Shown: positions 38,043 through 48,628, counted from the stretch's first letter. The stretch: 64,000 nucleotides of DNA from Roseburia sp. (GCA_019421345.1 JAHZFL010000001.1:213252-277251); one strand, 5' to 3'. Notes: a model not told the origin generated them from the letters alone. Numbers and translations: made by a program.

Positions 38043-41000
38043 CTAATCTCTTTCGCCATTCTTTTCAATGCTCTTTTCCACAACTTTTACATTGCTTTTC
38101 CCCAAAAAGTTAGTTAAATTGTTCACAATGTCCTCATTGATATGAATACTATAATTTTTCGGCAGCTTTTTCATCGCCTTTATCGATGAAATATAAATGA
38201 CTACCGTATCTTTTCCGTCAGAATCAAGAAGCCTTGTATAAAGTTCCTCCTCCTTGTCCGCAAACTCCTCCTTTGTCGCAAATTGCAGCCAAAGCTCCTT
38301 TTTTGTATCTTCAAAAGAAACAATACTCTCGCAAATCAGCTTGCCGTTCTTGTCCTCCTCCACCGTTGCCTTTCCGCGGATAAAAACCTTCGCATCGGTG
38401 TTCATCAGGTGGTGATATTTCTCATAATCACGCGGAAATACAATGACCTCCACAGTTCCAAATAAGTCCTCCACGGTCAAAAATGCCATTGCTTTATTAT
38501 TTTTTGTGTATTTCATCGTCCGTTCCGTGATCATACCGCCGACTGTCACTGTCTGCTGGTCAGCGATCTTTACCGTGCCGCTCTCCTCCTCGATCAGGAA
38601 ATCCGTTGTAACGGCGGTTATGTTTTTACGCCATTTCTCCTCATATTCCTCGAGCGGATGACCGCTTAAGTAAATGCCCAGCACTTCCTTTTCAAAGCCA
38701 AGACGAAGCTCCTTGCTGTACTCGGGAACATCCGGGTACTGTACCTCATAAGACTTCTTTTCCTCCTCAGAAACAAGGTCAAACAGGGACATCTGCCCCT
38801 CCATTGACTTCTTCCTGTCTGCATTCAACTGATCGATCATCGCCGGAAAAACCATCATCATCTGCTGACGGTTTCCATCGAGACTGTCGCACGCCCCTGC
38901 CTTGATCAGATTCTCCACGGCGCGCTTATTTACCTCTCGACCCGCCACCCGCTCAATAAAGCCTTGCAGCGTCTGGAAACATCCGTTTTCCTCCCGCTCC
39001 TTTGTGATCAGGTCTACAACCGGACGTCCGATACTCTTGATCGCATAAAGACCATACCGGATTCCCTGCTCTGTTGCGGTAAAACGTCCGTCTCCCGCGT
39101 TAATGTCCGGCGGCAGCACCGCGATCCCCATTTGACGGCAGGTATAGATATACTCCGCGACCTTGCGCGGATTGTCAATGACCGAGGTCATCAACGCTGC
39201 CATAAACTCCAGCGGATAATAATATTTCAGATAGGCAGTCTGGTAGGATACCACCGCATATGCCGCCGCATGGGATTTGTTAAACGCATATTTTGCAAAA
39301 TCAACCATAGAATCGTAAATCTGATTTGCCGCCTGCTCGCTGATCCCGTTCGCAATACAGCCACGGATGCCCTGCTCCTCATTGCCGTAGACAAAATTCT
39401 GCCGCTCCGCGTCAATGATATACTGCTTCTTCTTACTCATGGCACGTCGGATATTATCTGCCTGTCCCATCGTATAGCCGGCAAGATTCTGCACGATCTG
39501 CATGACCTGCTCCTGATAGACGATGCAGCCGTAGGTCGGCTCCAAAATCGGTTCTAATTCCTTGCAGATATAAGAGATTCCCTCCTTATCATTTTTTCCT
39601 TTGATATATTTGGGAATAAAGTCCATAGGACCGGGACGATACAGAGAAATTCCGGCAATGACGTCCTCTAAGCTCTGAGGCTTTAGCTCCTTCATGAAAT
39701 TCTTCATGCCCGCACTTTCCAACTGGAAAATGCCGTCGCATCTGCCCGTTCCGATCGAATCCAGCACCCTTTTGTCATCATAATCAATCGCATCCACATC
39801 AATATGTATCCCGTGATTTTTTTCCACAAGCTCGACTGCATCCTGAATGACTGTAAGCGTCCGAAGTCCGAGAAAGTCCATTTTTAAAAGTCCAAGCTCC
39901 TCGATCGTCGTCATGACAAACTGGGTGGTAATCGTGCCGTCCGAGGCTCTTGAGAGCGGAACGTACTCATCCATCGCCTCCTCTGAGATCACAACGCCGG
40001 CGGCATGCATGGACGTATGACGCGGCAGCCCCTCCAGACGCTTTGCCATATCAATCAGTCCTTTTACCGTCTCATCGGTCTCATACATTGTGCGCAGCTC
40101 CGGGTTCATCACAAGCGCCTTTTCAATTGTGATATTTAATTCATTTGGGATATTCTTGGCGATCGTATCGCAAAAATTGTAAGGCAGATCCATGACGCGT
40201 CCCACATCACGGATCACACCGCGCGCGGCAAGCGTACCAAACGTGATGATCTGCGTTACACAGTCCTTGCCGTATTTCTCCACCACATAATCAATCACCT
40301 CGCCCCGTCTCTCATAGCAAAAATCAATATCAATATCCGGCATCGTGACACGCTCAGGATTTAAGAAACGCTCAAAGAGCAGACTGTAACGGATCGGGTC
40401 GATATTTGTGATTCCTGTCGTGTAGGAAACAAGACTTCCCGCCGCACTTCCGCGCCCCGGTCCTACCGGAATGCCGTTTGTTCTGGCATAGTTGATGAAA
40501 TCCCAGACGATGAGGAAATAATCGACATAGCCCATCCTCCGAATCACATCAAGCTCATAGTCAAGCTTCGGAAGCAGCTCCTCGTGGTTTGTCGGATAAC
40601 GCCGTACCAGCCCTTCATGGCAAAGCTTGTTCAGATACGTCCATGCGTCATATCCCTCCGGCACGTCAAAATGCGGCAGCTTTGTCACACCGAACTCAAG
40701 CTCGACATGACAGCGGTCTGCAATCCTCTGCGTATTCAAAAGCGCCTCCTTTGCATAAGGAAACAGCGCCTGCATTTCCTCCTCGGACTTTACATAAAAC
40801 TGTCCGCCCTCATAGCGCAGCCGGTTCTCGTCGGAAAGCTTCTTTCCTGTCTGCAGGCAGAGCAAAACGTCATGCGCCTCCCAATCCTCCGCTTTTGTAT
40901 AATGTACGTCATTTGTTACCACAAGCTCGATGCCCGTCTCCTGACTCATGCGAAGCAGCTGCGTATTGACGGTCTTTTGCTGCAAAATGCCATGATCCTG

Positions 41001-41525
41001 CAGTTCAAGGAAAAAATTTCCCTTTCCAAAACACTGCTCGTAGCGGTATGCTACCTCCTTTGCCTCCTCATATAATCCGCGCAGCAAATAACGCTGTACC
41101 TCCCCGCCGAGACAGGCAGAAAGGGCAATGATCCCCTCGTGATACCGCTCTAAAATCTCCATATCGACACGCGGCTTATAATAGTAACCCTCCACAAAGC
41201 CCGTCGATACGATCTTCATCAGATTCTGATACCCCTGATGATTCTCAGCCAAAAGCACAAGATGATAATAACGATCCTCCCCGTGCGAGGTCTCACGGTC
41301 AAATCTGGAATTTGGCGCAACATAGACCTCACATCCCAAAATCGGCTGAATCCCCGCTGCGCGCGCCGCCTTATAAAAATCAATCACGCCAAACATGACG
41401 CCGTGGTCTGTGATCGCCGCCGCCGTCATGCCAAGCTCCTTTACTCTGTTTACATATTCTTTGATCTTATTGGAACCGTCCAAAAGGCTGTACTCCGTAT
41501 GGACGTGTAAATGTACAAATGACAT
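38043..41525 (-). CDS. dnaE: DNA polymerase III subunit alpha, DnaE type
   Basis: A 1160-residue replicative polymerase. PHP domain at the N-terminus (MSFVHLHVHTEYSLLDGS, AAITDHGVMFGVIDFY). Catalytic palm with the three acidic residues, PDIDIDFCYERRGEVIDYV and GPGRGSAAGSLVSYTTGI. Helix-hairpin-helix and OB-fold region near the end (VTVGGMITERTMKYTKNNKA), typical of DnaE1/DnaE3. No exonuclease insertion, so not PolC. ATG 41525 was chosen with GGGAGAGATGC upstream. In Firmicutes DnaE extends primers and works beside PolC. Confidence 0.96.
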   Translation of the reverse strand: MSFVHLHVHTEYSLLDGSNKIKEYVNRVKELGMTAAAITDHGVMFGVIDFYKAARAAGIQPILGCEVYVAPNSRFDRETSHGEDRYYHLVLLAENHQGYQNLMKIVSTGFVEGYYYKPRVDMEILERYHEGIIALSACLGGEVQRYLLRGLYEEAKEVAYRYEQCFGKGNFFLELQDHGILQQKTVNTQLLRMSQETGIELVVTNDVHYTKAEDWEAHDVLLCLQTGKKLSDENRLRYEGGQFYVKSEEEMQALFPYAKEALLNTQRIADRCHVELEFGVTKLPHFDVPEGYDAWTYLNKLCHEGLVRRYPTNHEELLPKLDYELDVIRRMGYVDYFLIVWDFINYARTNGIPVGPGRGSAAGSLVSYTTGITNIDPIRYSLLFERFLNPERVTMPDIDIDFCYERRGEVIDYVVEKYGKDCVTQIITFGTLAARGVIRDVGRVMDLPYNFCDTIAKNIPNELNITIEKALVMNPELRTMYETDETVKGLIDMAKRLEGLPRHTSMHAAGVVISEEAMDEYVPLSRASDGTITTQFVMTTIEELGLLKMDFLGLRTLTVIQDAVELVEKNHGIHIDVDAIDYDDKRVLDSIGTGRCDGIFQLESAGMKNFMKELKPQSLEDVIAGISLYRPGPMDFIPKYIKGKNDKEGISYICKELEPILEPTYGCIVYQEQVMQIVQNLAGYTMGQADNIRRAMSKKKQYIIDAERQNFVYGNEEQGIRGCIANGISEQAANQIYDSMVDFAKYAFNKSHAAAYAVVSYQTAYLKYYYPLEFMAALMTSVIDNPRKVAEYIYTCRQMGIAVLPPDINAGDGRFTATEQGIRYGLYAIKSIGRPVVDLITKEREENGCFQTLQGFIERVAGREVNKRAVENLIKAGACDSLDGNRQQMMMVFPAMIDQLNADRKKSMEGQMSLFDLVSEEEKKSYEVQYPDVPEYSKELRLGFEKEVLGIYLSGHPLEEYEEKWRKNITAVTTDFLIEEESGTVKIADQQTVTVGGMITERTMKYTKNNKAMAFLTVEDLFGTVEVIVFPRDYEKYHHLMNTDAKVFIRGKATVEEDKNGKLICESIVSFEDTKKELWLQFATKEEFADKEEELYTRLLDSDGKDTVVIYISSIKAMKKLPKNYSIHINEDIVNNLTNFLGKSNVKVVEKSIEKNGERD

Positions 41526-41638
41526 CGCATCTCTCCCTGTTTTGTAAATTAGTCCCAGTATACCATAGTTTTCCTGAAAAATCATTTACAAAAATTCTTT
41601 GCGTTGCCATTTTGAAATTAACAGAAAATTCTAAGCTT

Positions 41639-41692
41639 GCCGGCATACAGACAGCCAACGGTGTTCTCACCGTCACATAGCAGAATGCCGGC
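41639..41692. terminator. Nested hairpin after clpB
   Basis: GCCGGCAT (41639-41646) pairs with ATGCCGGC (41685-41692) outside, and ACGGTG (41658-41663) with CACCGT (41668-41673) inside. Its position 38 bases past the clpB stop suggests a terminator, but no T run follows. Confidence 0.45.
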
Positions 41693-41729
41693 GCAAATGT
41701 CCCCGCCAAGCTGTCTTATGCCGTCTATC

Positions 41730-44318
41730 TTATGCTTCCTTCACCTGCGCCAAAAGTTCATTCTCCTTAACATCGATCAGAATGGTATCCTTCGCTCTGA
41801 CCTTGTCGGCAAGGATCAGCTTTGCGGACAGAGTCTCCACATGCTTTTGTAAAAAACGCTTGAGCGGTCTTGCGCCATACATCGGGTCATATCCATGCTC
41901 TGTAATATATAGTGCTGCTGCCTCCGTGAGCTCCACGCCAATCTCCCGATCCTTAAGGCGGCGGTTCAAATCATCCATCAAAAGTGTAATGATACTGCCG
42001 ATGTCCTTTTTCGTCAGAGGCTTAAACATAATAATTTCATCCAGACGATTTAAAAATTCAGGACGAAAATGTCCGCGCAGCTCATTTGTAACTGCCTCCT
42101 CACACGCCGGATCAATCTCACCATTTTCATCGATCCCCTCAAGCAGATGCGCCGAACCAAGATTTGAGGTCAGAATGATGATCGTGTTCTTAAAGTCTAC
42201 CGTCCGTCCCTGAGAATCAGTGATCCGCCCGTCATCCAGCACCTGAAGCAGCACATGGAAAACATCGGGATGCGCTTTTTCAACCTCATCAAACAGCACA
42301 ACGGAATACGGTTTTCTGCGGACTGCCTCCGTGAGCTGCCCGCCCTCGTCATAGCCCACATATCCGGGAGGCGCTCCGATCAGACGGGACACCGAATATT
42401 TCTCCATATATTCGCTCATATCAAGCCGAACCATATTGGATTCATCGTCAAACAGGCTTGCCGCCAGAGCCTTTGCCAGCTCGGTCTTTCCCACGCCTGT
42501 CGGACCTAAGAACAAGAAAGAGCCGATTGGCTTACTCGGATCCTTGATTCCTGCCTTTGACCTTATAATTGCCTCCGTCACCTTTGTAACACCCTCATTT
42601 TGTCCGATCACCCGCTTATGCAGCTCATCATCCAGATGCAGCGTCTTATTCCTCTCACTCTCTGTCAGCTTTGCGATCGGGATTCCCGTCCAGCGTGAAA
42701 TGATTCTGGCGATCTCCTCCTCGCTCACATTCTCATGTATTAAAGAAAGCTCGCGCTTTTTTACCTCGTCTTCTTCGATTTCCAGTTGCTTTTCCAGTTG
42801 CGGCAATCTGCCGTACTGCAGCTCCGCCGCTTTCTCAAGATCGTAGTTCTGCTGTGCCAGCTTAATCTCGTTTCTGACTGCCTCCATCTCCTCACGGAGC
42901 TTCTGCACCTTTTCCACAGAGGATTTCTCATTCTCCCACTGCGCCTTTTTCGCACTAAATTCATCGCGCAGCTCGGCAAGCTCCTTTTGCAAATTTCCAA
43001 GACGTTCCTGACTTAAACGGTCCGTCTCTTTTTTTAGGGCAGTCTCCTCAATCTCCATCTGCATGACGCGGCGGTTTAGCTCATCCAGCTCTGTCGGCAT
43101 CGAGTCAAGCTCCGTCTTGATCAGTGCACACGCCTCATCCACAAGGTCAATTGCCTTATCCGGCAAAAAACGATCGGAAATATAGCGGTTTGAGAGCACC
43201 GCTGCCGAAACGAGTGCAGAGTCTGTGATTTTAACGCCGTGGAATACCTCATAGCGCTCCTTTAACCCACGCAGAATCGAGATCGTGTCCTCCACCGTCG
43301 GCTCATCAACCATGACAGGCTGGAAACGCCGCTCCAGCGCCGCGTCTTTTTCAATATACTCTCTATACTCATCCAGCGTCGTCGCACCGATGCAATGCAG
43401 CTCACCCCGGGCAAGCATCGGCTTTAACAACTGTCCCGCATCCATCGCCCCGTCTGTCTTTCCGGCGCCGACAATCGTATGCAGCTCATCAATAAATAAG
43501 ATGATCTGTCCGTCAGAGCTCTTAACCTCGTCCAAGACTGCTTTTAGACGCTCCTCGAACTCGCCGCGGTATTTTGCACCCGCGATCAGCGCTCCCATAT
43601 CAAGTGCAAACAGCCGTTTATCCTTTAAGCCCTCCGGCACATCTCCCTTTACGATACGCTGTGCCAGACCTTCTACTACCGCTGTTTTTCCAACGCCCGG
43701 CTCACCGATCAGCACCGGATTGTTTTTTGTCTTGCGCGATAAGATCCGAACCACATTACGAATCTCATCGTCACGTCCGATGACCGGATCAAGCTTTTGT
43801 GCTCTGGCTCTCTCGACCATATCATAACCATATTTTTCCAGTGTATCATAGGTCGCCTCAGGGTTATCAGACGTAACGCGCTGATTTCCCCGCACCGTGG
43901 AGAGCGCCTGCAAAAAACGCTCCCTTGTAATTCCATATTCCTGAAAAATCTCCTTCAATGCCTTATTCGGATATTTTAAAAGTGTTAAGAATAAATGCTC
44001 GACAGAGACATACTCGTCTCCCATCTGCTTTGCCTCATCCTCCGCATGGATCAAAACCTTATTCAGGTCCTGTCCGATGAGCAACTGTCCGCCCGACACC
44101 TTGACGCGCGCTGCCAGATGACGCTTTGCATTTTCGATAAAATGCTCTGTTTGTATCTCCATCTTCTCGATCAGCTTTGGAATCAGACCATCCTCCTGTT
44201 CAAGAAGCGCCACAAGCAGGTGTTCCTGCTCAATCTCCTGATTGCCATACTCGTAGGCAAGCTTTTCGCAGTCATTGATCGCCTCTACCGATTTCTGTGT
44301 AAATTTCTGAATGTTCAT
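41730..44318 (-). CDS. clpB: ATP-dependent disaggregase ClpB
   Basis: An 862-residue Hsp100 chaperone that pulls proteins out of aggregates with DnaK. Double Clp N-domain (MNIQKFTQKSVEAINDCEKL onward), first AAA+ with GEPGVGKTAVVEGLAQRI, a middle coiled coil (TALKKETDRLSQERLGNLQK onward) that marks ClpB versus ClpC, and a second AAA+ with LGPTGVGKTELAKALAASLF and VLLDEVEKAH-like LFDEVEKAHPDVFH. AGGAGG precedes ATG 44318. It is under a consensus promoter overlapping a CIRCE operator, so controlled by HrcA. Confidence 0.97.
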   Translation of the reverse strand: MNIQKFTQKSVEAINDCEKLAYEYGNQEIEQEHLLVALLEQEDGLIPKLIEKMEIQTEHFIENAKRHLAARVKVSGGQLLIGQDLNKVLIHAEDEAKQMGDEYVSVEHLFLTLLKYPNKALKEIFQEYGITRERFLQALSTVRGNQRVTSDNPEATYDTLEKYGYDMVERARAQKLDPVIGRDDEIRNVVRILSRKTKNNPVLIGEPGVGKTAVVEGLAQRIVKGDVPEGLKDKRLFALDMGALIAGAKYRGEFEERLKAVLDEVKSSDGQIILFIDELHTIVGAGKTDGAMDAGQLLKPMLARGELHCIGATTLDEYREYIEKDAALERRFQPVMVDEPTVEDTISILRGLKERYEVFHGVKITDSALVSAAVLSNRYISDRFLPDKAIDLVDEACALIKTELDSMPTELDELNRRVMQMEIEETALKKETDRLSQERLGNLQKELAELRDEFSAKKAQWENEKSSVEKVQKLREEMEAVRNEIKLAQQNYDLEKAAELQYGRLPQLEKQLEIEEDEVKKRELSLIHENVSEEEIARIISRWTGIPIAKLTESERNKTLHLDDELHKRVIGQNEGVTKVTEAIIRSKAGIKDPSKPIGSFLFLGPTGVGKTELAKALAASLFDDESNMVRLDMSEYMEKYSVSRLIGAPPGYVGYDEGGQLTEAVRRKPYSVVLFDEVEKAHPDVFHVLLQVLDDGRITDSQGRTVDFKNTIIILTSNLGSAHLLEGIDENGEIDPACEEAVTNELRGHFRPEFLNRLDEIIMFKPLTKKDIGSIITLLMDDLNRRLKDREIGVELTEAAALYITEHGYDPMYGARPLKRFLQKHVETLSAKLILADKVRAKDTILIDVKENELLAQVKEA

Positions 44319-44400
44319 AGCGTACCTCCTGTTCCTATTCACAGTATGCATACATCCGCGTGTATCATACTCTTTTCCTTAATTCCCTGTTACAATTTGA

Positions 44401-44443
44401 GTTATAGCACCGCTTGTTAGCACTGTCAATAGGCGAGTGCTAA
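44401..44443 (-). promoter_or_regulatory. clpB promoter and CIRCE operator
   Basis: CIRCE: TTAGCACTG (44417-44425), nine bases, GAGTGCTAA (44435-44443), one base off the HrcA consensus. The minus-strand promoter TTGACA (44429-44424), 17 bases, TATAAC (44406-44401) has its -35 inside the operator, so HrcA binding would block polymerase directly. Confidence 0.9.
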
Positions 44444-44579
44444 ATAGTTTCTTAAAGCTTTCTAAACTTATGTAAAGCGTTGAAAGACCAATACTTTGCA
44501 CATATTTCAGAAATGAACCTTTCTTAGTTTATTAAATTCCAAACTTCTGAATTTCTCATCATTTATCTTCTTTCCGGGA

Positions 44580-44608
44580 TTGAAAAACAAAGAGGCATAT
44601 GATATATT
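44580..44608 (+). promoter_or_regulatory. Promoter of a short hairpin-terminated transcript
   Basis: TTGAAA (44580-44585), 17 bases, TATATT (44603-44608) with an extended TG. It is followed by the 20-codon ORF and terminator at 44648-44765. Confidence 0.6.
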
Positions 44609-44647
44609 AGTACTAGAAAGGGAGCCCAAAAGCGGCTTGCCCAGACA

Positions 44648-44710
44648 ATGAGTTACTTACTTCTTATGAGATCAGCCGTCATTTTTTCATTATGGCGTCT
44701 ATGTTCTTAA
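44648..44710 (+). CDS. 20-residue hydrophobic peptide ORF, possible toxin-like leader
   Basis: ATG 44648 reads MSYLLLMRSAVIFSLWRLCS then stop. It follows a good promoter by 40 bases and a GGGAGCC/GGCTTGCCC hairpin, and precedes a hairpin (GGACGGTACGC with GCGTGGTGTCC, about 44717-44741) with a T-rich tail. A shorter relative, MAIISMRPVASAFC, is encoded at 51524-51568 with a similar tail. Small hydrophobic peptide plus hairpin is the type I toxin pattern, but no antisense promoter was found. It could also be a leader for the large surface-protein gene at 44918. Translation is unproven. Confidence 0.35.
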   Translation: MSYLLLMRSAVIFSLWRLCS

Positions 44711-44716
44711 ACATAA

Positions 44717-44757
44717 GGACGGTACGCGAAGCGTGGTGTCCGTTGTTTTGTCTTTTC
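44717..44757 (+). terminator. Terminator-like hairpin upstream of the surface-protein gene
   Basis: GGACGGTACGC pairs imperfectly with GCGTGGTGTCC around GAA and is followed by GTTGTTTTGTCTTTT. It would limit the 44.6-kb transcript to about 140 bases unless read through. Confidence 0.5.
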
Positions 44758-44917
44758 AATCCGGTGAATCAGACCCAAAATAAAGCGACACAACCAACCC
44801 CATCACCATTTGTAACTATTGGCTGGTCATCTCTTTTTGGGGAAAACATCATCCCCTTTGGTTCCCCCTAGGTTTTCAAAACAGAAACAAAAGAACAAAA
44901 AAGGAGCAACAGATACT

Positions 44918-47900
44918 ATGTTTGACAAACGAAAAAAACGAGGACTTGCCTTGGTTTTAAGCGCCGGTCTTGCCCTTGGTCAGCTTTCTGTTCCGGTTTA
45001 TGCACAGACATCGGGAAACGGTCTCTGCGAGCATCATCAGGCGCATAACGCGGAATGCGGCTACACCGGGGACTCGAAAGAGGCCGCATGTACCTTTTAC
45101 TGCACAAGCTGCGAGCCGCAGATACCGGAAGCAAGCGGCGGGTCAGCGACAGCCGAAGACACACAGACAGATGCTGCCAATCAGACAGTAACCTATGATA
45201 TGCAGCCAGACATTTCCGACGAACAGACTGCCCCGGCTTCTGCTCCGGCAGAGAATGACAGCGCACAGTCTGCTCCGGCTTCTGATGTGCAGATCAAAGC
45301 CGCACCAGCAGCCTTGGCAGACGAAGCTGTTTCAGAGGGAAGCGCAGCAACAGCTTCAGATATGGCACGGACAACCGAGCATCACTTTACTACCCAATAT
45401 GGTGATTTTCTGGAATGGATGAAGGCACGAAATGTACAGGATGGCGATACGATCATCCTCGATGCGGAGCCTTATGTAAATGCCGGAAGCTCTGACTCTA
45501 ACCCGCAGGTGATTGATAAACGCGTCACCATACAGTCTGGAAAAGCCAACACGATCCATTTTCGTTCTGCGGGTATTGTACTTGGAGCGGACGTTACTTT
45601 TAATAATGTTGTTTTAAGCTTTCAAAACCGTATCCGTAACGCCATTATGGCGAACGGTCATACATTGACGCTGAATAATGTTACAAAAAATTATGGTACA
45701 AGAGATATTCATTTGTTCTGCGGCGGTTTGACCGGATATAACGTTTCGGCTGCCTCCGGCACACATGGACAGATCATCATTCAAGGAAAGACTTCCTTAG
45801 GAAATATGTATGCCGGCAGTCTCTCAAGTAATGGAGCATCAAATACCTATGGCAATAATGCAACGATCACGATCGATTCATCCGCTACCGGTAAGATGGG
45901 CAAAATTTATGCCAGCGGAGCAAAAGAATTCCTTGTTGATCCCAATCAACTGCTAAACCCCAACTATGAGCCAGATCCGCCAGCACCGGATGCACAGCAA
46001 TATCCGGTCACAGGAAATGTGGCCATCAACCTATACCAGAACGTTTCGTCGACCGTTGACGGAACGACAGGAGGTTCTTCCAACGCTAAGGTCACCTATA
46101 ATGGCAACGATTATTTAAACAGTACGCTGACCGTGACAAACATCGGCGGTCTTACGGTTGCAACGGGTAATCTTGCACCTGCCAAGGGAAGCAGCTTAAG
46201 CGTTGATAACGCTGAGATTTCCGTGTCTGCAAACGCGCGGCTCAGCCTCGTAAACTTTAACGAAAAGCTCACAACCGGAAACTTCACCGGAGGCGGTACG
46301 ATTATTTTAGCCCACAGGCAGGCATGGACCATTAACGGAACTGTAGGCGGAGCAACGACAAAGATCGGTATCGGAGATATTTGGAATGATGCGTCAACCA
46401 ATATCCCAAAAATGAACCATACCTATATAGCTTCTGCAAATTCCAATGACGTATCCTTCCAGCTAGTGCCGCACCAAATGAATCCCGATCAGATATTACA
46501 GCGGGACGCTTCCGGCGCTTGGACAGTTGGAACTGCAGACAAGTCAGGTCTCAAGATTAAAAACATTAGCATACCGGCAGATTTCCCCTTAACGGAGGAA
46601 AATAACGGCGCGGAGATTCCGGTTACTGTCGGCTATTCCTCCACCAAAACAGGATTAGCAAGTGTTCCGGTTACGATCACCGTAAACGATGTCTCCGCCA
46701 CCCGTTCGGGCAGCGAGGCAGACGGCTTTACCTACAATGCTTCCGGACTTGGCACGATTGAATTTGCAGAGATTGACAGCGGTGAAATTTTAAGCATTAT
46801 GGGAACCGGTACTTTAGATGCGATCACTCCCGGCTCTTACCGTATTGCCTGTACGATCCCTGCTGCTTACATGGCGAACAATCAGGTATACACCATTCGT
46901 ACCACGTTGACTGTCGCACCAAGTGAACTTGGAACTATAACGGTACACAACGGAGCGCAGGAAACAACTGCGTTCTCCTACGGCGACACGATCACGGTAC
47001 AATTCACCCCGTCGTCTCAATCCGCAGGCAAAACGGCAAACGGTTTAAAAAATACTCCGGCTGCAAATCAGACGATCCTCTATTACGGTGATCAGCCTCT
47101 GACAGAAGCTGTGACGGCTGACAGCAACGGAATGTATACACTGACACATGATACCGGTAAATCAAACACGATTCCTGCGAGTGACTTTACCTCCGGCAAT
47201 CAAAAGACATTGACGGTTCACTACGGAGGCAGCAACGGACAAAACGGAGGCAGCGCAGATGTTTCTATTACGCTCAATCCTAAAACAGTCACTGCTTCTG
47301 TCACAAATGAGATCACAAAACGCTACGACGGCACCGCAAACGCGGCAGTACAGCTTGGCGTAAACTCAGCCGACTATGTGCGCGCCGGCGACAGCGTAAA
47401 CTTATCTGCCTCCGGCGTCTATGATAATGAAAACGCCGGAACAAATAAGCCTGTTGCTGTAACGATCAACACAAAGACAGGAACTAATCATGAGGCATAC
47501 AACGTCATTGCCCCGTCAAATGCTACCGGAACGATCACGAAGGCAGAGACAGCCGCTCCGCAGATACCGGAGCTGGAAAGCCGCAGCTCAAGCAGTATTA
47601 CGTTAAAGGCAATCCCGCCAAGCAGCGGCGGCGCAGCGGCAGAGTACAGTATCAACAACGGACAGTCATGGCAGACGGACAGAACCTTTACCAATCTCTC
47701 CGCCGGTAAGCATTATGCATTCATTGCCCGCTATCAGGAGACAGCAAACTATTCCGTCTCCGCATCCAGCGGCGCAGCGGTTCTTCAGACGGAGAGCGTT
47801 CAACAGCCACAGAAGCGATATACCGTAACGGTTCTGACTGACGGAAACGGTATCGCTGCCTCCTCTCCCGCCCAAGCGAAAGCGGGAACAAAAGTCATAC

Positions 47901-48628
47901 TGACAGCTATCCCAAATGGCGGCTATCAATTTGACCACTGGGAAATACTTTCCGGTAATGCAGCATTAACCGCAAATTTCTTCCTGATGCCAAGTGCAAA
48001 TGTTACAGTGAAGGCATTCTTTACACCAGTACCTCCGAAGCCTGCTCCACAGCCGGATTCCGCTCCACAGACGGAGCCTTCCAATGGCTGGCATACAGAT
48101 AACGACGAGAAATACTGGTACGACCACGGCGTAATGGCGCGTGACAAAGAGGTATATGACCCATCGACTGACGCATGGTACTGGTTCGATCAGGACGGCA
48201 CGATGGCAACCGATAAGGACGTCTTTGTTCCGACCAACACGGAACGGACCGAGGGAAAATGGGTTCGTTATAATCCCGAAGGCGGCATGGTCAAGGGAGA
48301 AGATTTCCGTTATGGAGGCTGGTACTGGTTTGACCCGATCACCGGCGAAATGATCAAGGACTTTGTATTCATTCCGGAGGAAGGAACCGAAGGAAAATGG
48401 GTATATTATGATGAAGTAAATGGTCAGATGCATCACGGTGAAAGCTGCATCGACGGAAACTGGTATTATTTTGATGAATGGACCGGAAAAATGATTCACG
48501 GCGAATATTATCGGGATAATAATTGGTATTACTATGATCCGGTAACCGGCATCATGGCACACGGATGGGTGACACTTCCAAACGGAGAACGTGCATACTA
48601 CGATGAAGTAACAGGTGCGCGAAGATAA
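44918..48628 (+). CDS. Large secreted protein with YDG/bacterial repeats and cell-wall-binding repeats
   Basis: 1236 residues. Signal peptide LALVLSAGLALGQLSVPVYA. Then a Cys-rich stretch (LCEHHQAHNAECGYTG), an Ala/Asp-rich linker, a beta-helix-like middle (residues about 150-500), Ig-like segments, a YDG domain (ITKRYDGTANAAVQLGVNSA), a fibronectin-like part (EYSINNGQSWQTDRTFTNLS) and an InlB-type beta repeat (YTVTVLTDGNGIAA, GGYQFDHWE). The C-terminal 180 residues hold at least six aromatic repeats (WYWFDQDGTM, WYWFDPITGEM, WVYYDEVNGQM, WYYFDEWTGKM, WYYYDPVTGIM) of the choline/glucan-binding type, which attach proteins to the wall non-covalently. AAGGAG lies eleven bases before ATG 44918. 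Adhesin-like; ligand unknown. Confidence 0.85.
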   Translation: MFDKRKKRGLALVLSAGLALGQLSVPVYAQTSGNGLCEHHQAHNAECGYTGDSKEAACTFYCTSCEPQIPEASGGSATAEDTQTDAANQTVTYDMQPDISDEQTAPASAPAENDSAQSAPASDVQIKAAPAALADEAVSEGSAATASDMARTTEHHFTTQYGDFLEWMKARNVQDGDTIILDAEPYVNAGSSDSNPQVIDKRVTIQSGKANTIHFRSAGIVLGADVTFNNVVLSFQNRIRNAIMANGHTLTLNNVTKNYGTRDIHLFCGGLTGYNVSAASGTHGQIIIQGKTSLGNMYAGSLSSNGASNTYGNNATITIDSSATGKMGKIYASGAKEFLVDPNQLLNPNYEPDPPAPDAQQYPVTGNVAINLYQNVSSTVDGTTGGSSNAKVTYNGNDYLNSTLTVTNIGGLTVATGNLAPAKGSSLSVDNAEISVSANARLSLVNFNEKLTTGNFTGGGTIILAHRQAWTINGTVGGATTKIGIGDIWNDASTNIPKMNHTYIASANSNDVSFQLVPHQMNPDQILQRDASGAWTVGTADKSGLKIKNISIPADFPLTEENNGAEIPVTVGYSSTKTGLASVPVTITVNDVSATRSGSEADGFTYNASGLGTIEFAEIDSGEILSIMGTGTLDAITPGSYRIACTIPAAYMANNQVYTIRTTLTVAPSELGTITVHNGAQETTAFSYGDTITVQFTPSSQSAGKTANGLKNTPAANQTILYYGDQPLTEAVTADSNGMYTLTHDTGKSNTIPASDFTSGNQKTLTVHYGGSNGQNGGSADVSITLNPKTVTASVTNEITKRYDGTANAAVQLGVNSADYVRAGDSVNLSASGVYDNENAGTNKPVAVTINTKTGTNHEAYNVIAPSNATGTITKAETAAPQIPELESRSSSSITLKAIPPSSGGAAAEYSINNGQSWQTDRTFTNLSAGKHYAFIARYQETANYSVSASSGAAVLQTESVQQPQKRYTVTVLTDGNGIAASSPAQAKAGTKVILTAIPNGGYQFDHWEILSGNAALTANFFLMPSANVTVKAFFTPVPPKPAPQPDSAPQTEPSNGWHTDNDEKYWYDHGVMARDKEVYDPSTDAWYWFDQDGTMATDKDVFVPTNTERTEGKWVRYNPEGGMVKGEDFRYGGWYWFDPITGEMIKDFVFIPEEGTEGKWVYYDEVNGQMHHGESCIDGNWYYFDEWTGKMIHGEYYRDNNWYYYDPVTGIMAHGWVTLPNGERAYYDEVTGARR

